From: Pseudomonadota bacterium
Lineage (GTDB): Bacteria > Myxococcota_A > UBA796 > GCA-2862545
DNA: 34,839 bases
Direction of reading: 5' to 3'
Assembly (NCBI GenBank): GCA_023954855.1
Contig: JAGSGY010000057.1
Location: forward strand, 1 to 34,839
The first letter of the stretch is position 1. The number at the start of each line of letters is the position of its first letter. A program made the position numbers and the translations under genes. A model generated the notes under the pieces. The model was given only the letters and a program-made list of their open reading frames with translations. It was not told the DNA's origin and did not search any database. Positions 26,213 to 33,258 of this stretch are shown here, in pieces.

Positions 26213-27081
26213 TGGACATCGACCAGATCGCAAGGCTCGAAGCCATCGACAAGAAGCTCGACTACATCGTCGAGCGCCAGCAGTACACCGAGGACTTCAT
26301 CCGCGAGATGACGCCGGTGGGCCGTGAGGCCATCACGGCGCTCGCCGCTCGTTTGGCGGTGTGGGAGGAGCGAGGGCTCTTCGCCATCGGTACCGAGCTG
26401 CTTGGCCTCGTCGACAAGCTCGCGGACCACTACGGCCCCGAGGATGTGCGCGAGCTGTCCGGTAGTGTCGTCGCGATTCTCGACACCGTGCGCAACGTGA
26501 CTCAGCCCGATGTGCTCGAGTTCGCGAACGAGGCCACCGACGTGCTCCACGACGCCGACAAGGTCAAGCCGGTCGGTCCGATGGGAGCGGCGGCCGCTGT
26601 GCGCGACGTCGAGGTCCAGCGTGGGCTCGGGGTGGCGCTCGAGATCTTGCGGCATCTCGGCAGGAGCCATGGGAACGGCCAGAAGCCACAGGTGCGAAGG
26701 CCCACTACAAGCGCAGGCGACACTGTAAGCTCATCTTCGAAGACGTCCCCCGAGCCGACGAAGTGCCCTCCGACCGAGGTCGTGGTCTGGGAAGGGCATC
26801 GCTTCACCGCGGATGGCTTCCTGCTCGACACTGCGGTGTGGGACGACGCGCTAGCCATCAAGATGGCGGCCGGCCTGGGCATCGATCTGACCGACGACCA
26901 CTGGGCCGTCGTGCGCTGGGCCCGGCAGGACTACCTGACGACCGGTGCGAGCCCCAACGTACGGCGTATGGCCTCGGGCTCCGGCGTCGGTATTCGCCAG
27001 ATGTACGCCCTTTTCCCGAAGACCCCTGGCAAGGCGGCCGCAATGGTCGCCGGCATTCCAAAGCCCGCGGGCTGTGTGTAG
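26212..27081 (+). CDS. DUF1641-DsrC/TusE fusion protein
   Basis: The 289-residue protein joins two domains normally separate. Residues about 35-150 are helical and match the DUF1641 type found beside SQR genes (GLFAIGTELLGLVDKLADHY). A Ser/Thr/Pro linker (about 152-187) follows. Residues about 188-289 match DsrC/TusE, including FTADGFLLDTAVWDDALA, LTDDHWAVVRWARQDY and the C-terminal GIPKPAGCV. The conserved terminal Cys is C288; the second Cys of dissimilatory DsrC, 11 residues earlier, is Ala277, so it is TusE-like in its cysteines. It probably carries persulfide sulfur from SQR. The ATG at 26212 shares a base with the SQR stop and has GAGGAG upstream. Confidence 0.82.
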   Translation: MDIDQIARLEAIDKKLDYIVERQQYTEDFIREMTPVGREAITALAARLAVWEERGLFAIGTELLGLVDKLADHYGPEDVRELSGSVVAILDTVRNVTQPDVLEFANEATDVLHDADKVKPVGPMGAAAAVRDVEVQRGLGVALEILRHLGRSHGNGQKPQVRRPTTSAGDTVSSSSKTSPEPTKCPPTEVVVWEGHRFTADGFLLDTAVWDDALAIKMAAGLGIDLTDDHWAVVRWARQDYLTTGASPNVRRMASGSGVGIRQMYALFPKTPGKAAAMVAGIPKPAGCV

Positions 27082-27090
27082 GAGGCTCCT

Positions 27091-27609
27091 TTGTCATTCC
27101 CTTTCTCGAACCCGCGCATGCCCTCGGACAACGCCGAGGACCAGGCCCCAGGAACCCGCAAGATCGCCCTGATCTGTGCCAAGGGAGGGCTCGATGAGTG
27201 CCTGCCGGTACTGATCATGGCCAATGCGGCGCGCATGACCGGCATCGAGTGCAGCGTCTTCTTCACCTTCTACGGTCTCGACGTCGTCACTGAGTCACGG
27301 GTGGACCACCTGCACGTGAACTTCCTCGGCAATCCCATGAGTCCCATGCCGAACATGGTCGCGGGACTTCCGGGAATGGAGGCGGTGGGCACCGGCTTTA
27401 TGCAGCGCAAGATGGATGAGCTCGACATTCCGCGGCCGCGCGAGATGGTTCAGATGCTGCACGAGTCCGGCTGTGATCTATACGGCTGTGAGCTGGCGAT
27501 GAAGATGTTCGACCGCACCAAGGAAGACTTGCTTCCCGTGGTCCAGGACGTGATCACCGCGACCGACTTCTTCGAGCGGACCGCCGGAGCGGACATCATC
27601 TTCGTCTAG
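27091..27609 (+). CDS. DsrE-family sulfur-transfer protein
   Basis: The 172-residue protein matches the DsrE/DsrF-like (DsrE2-type) family. It has KIALICAKGGLDECLPVLIMANAA at the N-terminus (residues 24-47), TFYGLDVV, and the C-terminal ESGCDLYGCELAMKMF with C128 and C133 as likely sulfur-binding cysteines. Such proteins hold and hand on persulfides in the cytoplasm or at the membrane. It follows the SQR and DsrC-fusion genes by nine bases, so it should act in the same sulfur relay. The TTG at 27091 is chosen because AGGAGG sits five bases upstream; an ATG at 27118 is possible. Its stop overlaps that of the P450 in a CTAG. Confidence 0.85.
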   Translation: MSFPFSNPRMPSDNAEDQAPGTRKIALICAKGGLDECLPVLIMANAARMTGIECSVFFTFYGLDVVTESRVDHLHVNFLGNPMSPMPNMVAGLPGMEAVGTGFMQRKMDELDIPRPREMVQMLHESGCDLYGCELAMKMFDRTKEDLLPVVQDVITATDFFERTAGADIIFV

Positions 27610-28982
27610 CGCTTGCGCACCATCATGCGCAGGCCGTGCTTGGGTCGCAGTGTGACGCTCGGCTCAATCTCGACCTTGAAGCCGCTCACCGTCTCGACGC
27701 TGACATCCTGAAGCACGCGTGCGAGCACGATCATCGCTTCGAGCCTGGCGAAGCGGTCACCGATGCACTTGCGGCTTCCCGCGCTGAACGGGAGGAAGGC
27801 GTACTTGTGTCGCTGCTTGACGCGCTCGGGCAGGAATCGGTCGGGGTCGAAGGCCTCGGGATTGCGCCAGAAGTCTGGATGTCGATGGGTGCCATACGGT
27901 GTAAGGTAGACGAAGGTATTCGCCGGAACGTGGAATCCGCCGAGCTCGTCAGCTTCTGCGGTCTGCCGACCCACAATCCACACAGGCGGCAGCAGTCGCA
28001 TCGATTCGTCGAGCACTCGACCCGTCAACTCGAGCGCGGCAAGGTCTTCCATGCCCGGGGTGCGACCGCCCAACACGCTGTCGAGTTCTTCGGCGACGCG
28101 CTTCGCCCATACAGGGTGCAGTGCGAGTAGATGCAGGGTCCAGGTGAGCGCGTTGCCCGTGGTCTCATGTCCGGCGGCGAGCATCGTGACCAGCTGGTCG
28201 CGAAGCTCCTGGTCGCTCATGCCACCGCCTTCGTCGTCGCTTGCGTCGAGAAGCATCGAGAGCAGGTCGGGTCGGGGATTGGCGTCTGCCCGGCGGTCGG
28301 CGACGATGCGAAACACGACCTCGTCGAGCTCGCGTAGGGCTCGCCACAGCTCGCGGTTTCGCTTGGTCGGCAGCGTGCGTGCCCCGGGGAGCAGGTTGTT
28401 GAGGAGCTCGGTGAAGCGGTGCATGGCGGTGTCGACCGAGCGGCCGACGATGGCGGTCTCGTGGGCCAGCTCTGACGAGAAGAACGAACGGCAGGCAATC
28501 TCAAGGGTCACCGTCATCATCTCGTGGCCCATGTCGAGCTCTGCGGGGCCCGAGCTCGTCTGCGCCAGCCAGCGCTCGGAGAGAGACTCTGCGCTCTTCT
28601 GCATCTCGACGGTAAACCCCTGCAGACACTTACGGTGAAAGGCGGGGTTGACGATGCGCCGCTGGCGCTTCCAGGTGGCGCCTTGTGCGGTCACCAGGCC
28701 ATTGCCGATCAGGTCGGCGAGCAAGTCGTAGCCACGCGTGTCTTTGGTGAAGTTGCCCGCGTTGCGAAGCAACACGTGCTCCACGTGGTCGGGATGCTGC
28801 GCGAGCCAGATGTCGACGGGCCCTAGTCGGACAATCCCGAGGTCACCGCACTCGCGGCGGGTGCGCAGAAACAGGTGCAGGGGGTCCTTGGCCATCTCGC
28901 CGAGGTGGCCGAGGGGCCGGCGAGTGGGCAGGCGCGTGGGAAGGGCTGTCGACGCTTCGGCGGGTGCGGTGATGGCGGTCAT
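27606..28982 (-). CDS. Cytochrome P450
   Basis: The 458-residue protein has the complete P450 signatures: I-helix AAGHETTGNALTW (269-281), the ExxR pair in DESMRLLPP (E326, R329), and the heme loop FSAGSRKCIGDRFA with the ligand C406. No transmembrane anchor is present, as in most bacterial P450s, so separate redox partners are needed; none is encoded here. The substrate is unknown. A carotenoid or fatty-acid hydroxylase is conceivable given the nearby crt locus, but that is weak. The ATG at 28982 has a GGGA/GGAAG ribosome site; the longer frame to 29039 runs across the operator. It diverges from the TetR gene at 29067. Confidence 0.88.
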   Translation of the reverse strand: MTAITAPAEASTALPTRLPTRRPLGHLGEMAKDPLHLFLRTRRECGDLGIVRLGPVDIWLAQHPDHVEHVLLRNAGNFTKDTRGYDLLADLIGNGLVTAQGATWKRQRRIVNPAFHRKCLQGFTVEMQKSAESLSERWLAQTSSGPAELDMGHEMMTVTLEIACRSFFSSELAHETAIVGRSVDTAMHRFTELLNNLLPGARTLPTKRNRELWRALRELDEVVFRIVADRRADANPRPDLLSMLLDASDDEGGGMSDQELRDQLVTMLAAGHETTGNALTWTLHLLALHPVWAKRVAEELDSVLGGRTPGMEDLAALELTGRVLDESMRLLPPVWIVGRQTAEADELGGFHVPANTFVYLTPYGTHRHPDFWRNPEAFDPDRFLPERVKQRHKYAFLPFSAGSRKCIGDRFARLEAMIVLARVLQDVSVETVSGFKVEIEPSVTLRPKHGLRMMVRKR

Positions 28983-29022
28983 GTCGGAGCTTCCCTTTTG
29001 TGAGCGATGACTCGTAATGTAG

Positions 29023-29040
29023 TGTGAGTTACTACTCACA
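29023..29040. promoter_or_regulatory. TetR-type operator between P450 and its divergent regulator
   Basis: A perfect inverted repeat, TGTGAGT and ACTCACA with a 4-bp centre TACT, lies midway between the start codons at 28982 and 29067. Its size and position are typical for a TetR-family operator controlling both divergent genes. Confidence 0.7.
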
Positions 29041-29066
29041 TTCCACTCGCGTTTTCAGGAGCGCTC

Positions 29067-29684
29067 ATGGCCGGCCACGAACCGCGCAAACAGCCGAAGC
29101 AGGCCCGGGCCCGTGCGACCGTTGACGCCATTGTGCAGGCCACCGCTCGCGTTTTGGTCGAGGATGGGTACGACTCCCTCTCCACCAATCGGGTCGCGAA
29201 GCGGGCCGGCGTGAGCATTGGCTCGCTGTACCAGTACTTCCCGGACAAGGAGTCCTTGGTGCTTGCGGTCGCCGAGAAGCACGGGGAGGCGATTCTCGCG
29301 GACCTCAGAGCTCGCCTAGAGAGCGTCGCAGGGCTTCCCCTCGACCAGGCCCTGGAGTCGACCATTCGCGCGTTTATCGATGTGCATCTGGTCGACCCGG
29401 AGCTGCATCGCGTCATCCACTTCGACGCCCACACCCTCACTCGAGCCCGCGTGCGGCAAGGGGCACTCACCGCGCAGCGCATGGTTCATGCGGCGCTGGT
29501 CGAGCGGCAAGACACGCTGTTGATTCGCGATGCGGACGCCGCGGCCCATGTGGTGGTGTGCACGGTCGAGGCGGTGGCGAACTCGCTCTTGGTGGGCCCA
29601 GTTGGCGCCGATAGCGAGGCCGTGGTTCGTGAGACCTGCGACCTCGTGCTTCGCTACCTCGGGCTGAGTGCGGCGGAGGACTAG
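29067..29684 (+). CDS. TetR-family transcriptional regulator
   Basis: The 205-residue protein has the TetR N-terminal helix-turn-helix (about 20-65: DAIVQATARVLVEDGYDSLSTNRVAKRAGVSIGSLYQYFPDKESL, shown here only to mark its extent in part), followed by an all-helical ligand and dimer domain. It is divergent from the P450 and an 18-bp palindrome lies between them, so it most likely represses the P450 and itself until a ligand binds. The ATG at 29067 has AGGAG five bases upstream. The stop overlaps the histidine kinase stop in a CTAG. Confidence 0.88.
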   Translation: MAGHEPRKQPKQARARATVDAIVQATARVLVEDGYDSLSTNRVAKRAGVSIGSLYQYFPDKESLVLAVAEKHGEAILADLRARLESVAGLPLDQALESTIRAFIDVHLVDPELHRVIHFDAHTLTRARVRQGALTAQRMVHAALVERQDTLLIRDADAAAHVVVCTVEAVANSLLVGPVGADSEAVVRETCDLVLRYLGLSAAED

Positions 29685-31339
29685 GCGTGTGGGGGAATGG
29701 CGAGCTGCACTCTTGCGCCGCCGCCCTTGGCATTCTTTGCTTCGATGGTGCCCCCGCAGTCGGCGATGACTCGGCGGACCATGCCGAGGCCCAGCCCGTG
29801 TCCGGCTTCGGCACCTTCGGCCTGAAAGCCCGAGTCGAAGACGCGGCCCAGGGACTGCTCGGGAATGCCCGGGCCCCTGTCGCGGACGGCTAGGGTGACG
29901 CGCTTCGTGGTGGCTTTCACCGTGACGTCGATGTCCTTTCCGGCAGGGCCGTACTTCAAGGCGTTGGTGAGCAGGTTGACCGTGGCGCGGAGCAGATCTT
30001 GCTGCCGTGCGAGCACGATGCAGGAGCCAGTCGTCTTCAGGTTGAAGTGCTTGTCTTCGGCCGCGGCCTCGATGGCGAGCATGCCGACGGCTTGTGCGGC
30101 GAGCTCGGCCAGGTCGACGGGTGCCATCGCGGCGGGTTCGGGGGCCAGCGCCTCGGTCACCTGGGCGACCAGGGCCTTCGTCGCGGTCTCGATGAGGTCG
30201 ACCATCGGCTTCTGCGCTTCGGAGGGGCCGAGTTCGGTGAGCAACTCCGCGGCGCCGAGCACCGCACTCAGCACGCTTCGGACGTCGTGTGCGAGCTCGT
30301 GTCCCTCGCGCACCCGCTGGGCTTGCTCGCCGAGCATGCGGGCATTCCCGACGGCCACGGCAGCGTGCGCGGCCAAACTCCGCAGCACCCAGGCCTGCTC
30401 TCCGAGCGCGTTGTTCGCGACGTTGCGGGCATCGGCGTAGAGCACGCCCACGACCTCGTTGCCGAGGAGCATTGGTACGCAGAGCACGCTGGTGACGCCG
30501 AGTCCGAGGATGCTTGCGGAGGAGGCGCCCTCGGCCAGTGCAATGTCTTCGACCAGGACCTCGTCGCGCTCGGCGATGACCTGGGCGATGATCGGGTCCG
30601 AGATGGGACGCGCGAGCAGGGGATGCTGGGCCACGACGACAGGCTCTCCGTCCTGGACCATGAGCACAACGGCCCGATCGACATCGAGCAGATCTTCGAC
30701 GGCTCGGGCCACCATTCCGAACAACTGCTCGGGGTCGCGCTGCTGGGATAGCGCGAGGGTCATCGCCAGCAAGCGGGGGTGGGCGTCACGTGGACCCGCC
30801 GGCTCGTCGGCTCCGCGCGGTGCTTTTGCTTCTCGTGCGCGTAGGGCTCGGTGCTCGGCGGCCACGGCACTCGCTGCACGCTTCGCTTCTCGGGACACCT
30901 TCTTGAGGGCACGCTGCGCAACGGCGGGCCGCCCTTCGACCAGTGCGGTACGCGCGACTGCGTGCGCGTGGGCGAGCTTGACGTTGGCGCTTCGCACGTT
31001 GTCGAGAAGGCTCTCGGCTTCGGCCAGCAGCGAGGCGCGTCGACGCTTGGCGCTGAACTCCGCGGCGAGCAGCAGACCTCGAACCGCGTCGTCCGTGCGG
31101 CCGGCGCGCTTGCATCGGCGAGCGAGGGACTGGGCTCGGCCGGCGATGCCCGGTGGTGGAGATCTCTCGGCCTCGCAATAGAGCACGAGGATCTGGGCCG
31201 GCCACCGCTTGTCGTCGTCACTCGCGGAGATCGCTTTCTGGAGCAGATCTTTAGACAGCCTCTCGGCTTCACGGCGCTTGCCCTCGGCGTGGAGGGTCCA
31301 CGCATAGTCCAAGGTCAGTGGCGGCTCAAGCTCGTTCAT
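29681..31339 (-). CDS. Soluble GAF-domain sensor histidine kinase
   Basis: The 552-residue protein has no membrane segment. Residues 1-185 or so are Ala/Arg-rich helices. Residues about 200-340 form a GAF domain (QLFGMVARAVEDLLDVDRAVVL ... SVLCVPMLLGNEVVGVLYADA). The kinase core has an H-box reading ELAHDVRSVLSAVLG (H351), the N-box NLLTNALKYGP (N459), G1 DRGPGIP (D487) and G2 GHGLGLGMV (513-521). The AHDVRS H-box resembles HDxR-type kinases rather than the common HELR. The last 40 residues complete the HATPase fold. No response regulator is adjacent, so it is an orphan kinase with unknown partner. The signal sensed by the GAF domain is unknown. Confidence 0.87.
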   Translation of the reverse strand: MNELEPPLTLDYAWTLHAEGKRREAERLSKDLLQKAISASDDDKRWPAQILVLYCEAERSPPPGIAGRAQSLARRCKRAGRTDDAVRGLLLAAEFSAKRRRASLLAEAESLLDNVRSANVKLAHAHAVARTALVEGRPAVAQRALKKVSREAKRAASAVAAEHRALRAREAKAPRGADEPAGPRDAHPRLLAMTLALSQQRDPEQLFGMVARAVEDLLDVDRAVVLMVQDGEPVVVAQHPLLARPISDPIIAQVIAERDEVLVEDIALAEGASSASILGLGVTSVLCVPMLLGNEVVGVLYADARNVANNALGEQAWVLRSLAAHAAVAVGNARMLGEQAQRVREGHELAHDVRSVLSAVLGAAELLTELGPSEAQKPMVDLIETATKALVAQVTEALAPEPAAMAPVDLAELAAQAVGMLAIEAAAEDKHFNLKTTGSCIVLARQQDLLRATVNLLTNALKYGPAGKDIDVTVKATTKRVTLAVRDRGPGIPEQSLGRVFDSGFQAEGAEAGHGLGLGMVRRVIADCGGTIEAKNAKGGGARVQLAIPPHA

Positions 31340-31469
31340 GAAGCGGCATGCTAGTCGAAGTTTCGGCGGTTTGCTGACAGGCGTTTGGGATTTTTGTCGT
31401 CATGCCGATCTGGCATGGATGCGGCCCTAGAAGCGCCTTTCCAGTTAGGGGCTCCCCCCAAAGAGGTGT
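31340..31469. promoter_or_regulatory. Divergent region between histidine kinase and helicase, with inverted repeat
   Basis: This 130-bp gap contains a perfect inverted repeat, CATGCC (31401-31406) and GGCATG (31412-31417), around GATCT. It lies about 50 bp before the helicase start, where it could be an operator or a leader hairpin. No T run follows. Promoter boxes were not clear. Confidence 0.4.
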
Positions 31470-32717
31470 GTGACGTCCTTTCAGTCCCTCGGCTTGCCTG
31501 ACTCTCTTCTTCGCTCGGTGCAGACACAGGGCTGGACGGCCCCGACCGCCATCCAGACCGCCGCCATTCCCTTGGTGGCGAAGGGCTTCGACGTGGCCGC
31601 CGAGGCGCAGACCGGTTCCGGGAAGACCGGGGCCTTTGTCTTGCCCATTCTGAGCACGGTGCCGGAGGACCTGGCCGCACCCCATCGACCGCAGACCCTA
31701 GTATTGGCACCGACTCGCGAGCTCGCGCTTCAGGTGGCGTCGGTTTTCAAGAGTCTGTCCCTTCACCTGCCGGTCGTCCCGCGAGTGCTCGCCGTCATTG
31801 GAGGGGAGTCGATCGACGATCAGCGCGCCGTGCTGAAGGATGGCGTCGAGGTGGTCGTGGCGACACCGGGACGCTTGATCGATCTGGTGGAACGCGGTGC
31901 GATCGAGCTCGACGATGTGCGTGTGCTCGTCCTCGACGAGGCCGACAAGCTGCTCGACCTGGGCTTCGCAGACGAGCTCTCCGACGTCATTGGCGAGCTG
32001 CCCTCCGAGAGGCAGACGCTGTTGTTCTCGGCGACGCTTCCCCCCAAGGTGCTTGGGCTTGCTGAGCGAGTGCTGCACGAGCCTGTTCTGGTGCGCATCG
32101 ACGACCAAATCACCCCCGTCGAAGGCATTGCCCAGCGGGTCTTTCAGGTCGATCGGAACCAACGGCGCGGGCTGCTTCAGCACTTGGTGAGCACTGAGGA
32201 GTGGGGCCAGACGCTGGTGTTTGTGGCCACCCAGCGTGCCACCGAGAATCTTGCGGCCAAGCTTCGGAGAGCCGGTCACTCGGCAGCGGCCCTTCATGGA
32301 GGGCTGGAGCAGCCCGAGCGCGTCTGGGTGCTCAAGCAGTTTCGCAGCGGCTCGACGTCGATGTTGATCGCGACGGACATCGCCGCCCGGGGCATTGATG
32401 TGCCCAGACTCGCGGCGGTCGTGAACTTCGACCTTCCGCGCTCCCCCCGAGACTATGTGCATCGCATCGGCCGCACCGGGCGGGCAGGGGAGTCTGGCCT
32501 GGCCGTCTCGTTTGTCGACCACGACAGCGAGGCGCACTTTCGCTTGATCGAGAAGCGCGCCGGTATTCGGCTCGAGCGTCAGAGCGTGAGCGGCTTCGAG
32601 TTGACGGGTGAGGCCCCGGCCAAAGAGAAGGGTGTGGGCGGCGTGAAAGGCAAGCGCAAGTCCAAGAAGGACAAGCTCCGCGAGAAGGCCGCGCGGGAAG
32701 CGGCGGGTGAGAGCTAG
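31470..32717 (+). CDS. DEAD-box ATP-dependent RNA helicase, RhlE-like
   Basis: The 415-residue protein has all core motifs in order: Q motif PTAIQ, motif I AQTGSGKT (47-53), Ia PTRELA, Ib TPGR, II DEAD (156-159), III SAT (187-189), V ARGID and VI HRIGRTGR (331-338). A Lys/Glu-rich basic tail of about 35 residues follows the second RecA domain and likely binds RNA. It unwinds short RNA duplexes using ATP, for ribosome assembly or RNA decay. The GTG at 31470 follows AAAGAGG by only three bases, a short spacing, but similarity starts directly after it. The stop overlaps the HxlR gene's stop in a CTAG. Confidence 0.93.
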   Translation: MTSFQSLGLPDSLLRSVQTQGWTAPTAIQTAAIPLVAKGFDVAAEAQTGSGKTGAFVLPILSTVPEDLAAPHRPQTLVLAPTRELALQVASVFKSLSLHLPVVPRVLAVIGGESIDDQRAVLKDGVEVVVATPGRLIDLVERGAIELDDVRVLVLDEADKLLDLGFADELSDVIGELPSERQTLLFSATLPPKVLGLAERVLHEPVLVRIDDQITPVEGIAQRVFQVDRNQRRGLLQHLVSTEEWGQTLVFVATQRATENLAAKLRRAGHSAAALHGGLEQPERVWVLKQFRSGSTSMLIATDIAARGIDVPRLAAVVNFDLPRSPRDYVHRIGRTGRAGESGLAVSFVDHDSEAHFRLIEKRAGIRLERQSVSGFELTGEAPAKEKGVGGVKGKRKSKKDKLREKAAREAAGES

Positions 32718-33211
32718 CGAGACCCCGTTCGACTCTTCGAGGCCTCGAATCTGGCCAGCGTCTCTGCGGTCGCGCCCGGCCCTGGCCTGAGCTCAAGGTG
32801 GCGTCCCGAGATGGGCGTGCCCTCGGCGTCGTGCATGCGCAGTGGGGCAATCGGCTCACCCGTTCGACGGTCCACCACGAGCAGCGGCTCTGCGTCGGGA
32901 TGAATCCACCGGTCACCCCACTGCCGTAGGGCCGTCAAGACGACCGATAGGTCTTTGCCCTGCGGGGTCAGCGCGTACTCATGCCGGGTTCCATGCACGC
33001 CGACGTCGATGCGCTGCAAGATGCCATGGTCTTCGAGGTGGGTCAGACGGTCGCTGAGGATGTTTCGAGCCGCGCCCGTCGCCCGTTGGAAGTCCGAGAA
33101 GCGCCGCGTACCCAGAAAGGCTTCGCGCAGGATCATCAGCGACCAACCGTCCCCGATCACGTCGAGGGCGGCAGCTACCGAGCAGTTCTGGTTGGAGAAT
33201 CGTGTGCGCAT
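32714..33211 (-). CDS. HxlR-family transcriptional regulator
   Basis: The 165-residue protein has the HxlR winged-helix signature: CSVAAALDVIGDGWSLMILREAF, then RRFSDFQ and NILSDRLTHLEDHGILQR. The only cysteine is C10, at the position used for thiol sensing in some family members such as YodB and HypR, so redox or electrophile sensing is possible but unproven. The C-terminal 50 residues or so extend beyond the minimal family domain. The ATG at 33211 has only a weak AGAAAG ribosome site. It diverges from the molybdopterin oxidoreductase with 47 bp between starts and may control it. Confidence 0.85.
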   Translation of the reverse strand: MRTRFSNQNCSVAAALDVIGDGWSLMILREAFLGTRRFSDFQRATGAARNILSDRLTHLEDHGILQRIDVGVHGTRHEYALTPQGKDLSVVLTALRQWGDRWIHPDAEPLLVVDRRTGEPIAPLRMHDAEGTPISGRHLELRPGPGATAETLARFEASKSRTGSR

Positions 33212-33258
33212 GACTTTCTGGTTTCATTATGCTACCACATTGGTCCTTGGAGGGCGAG

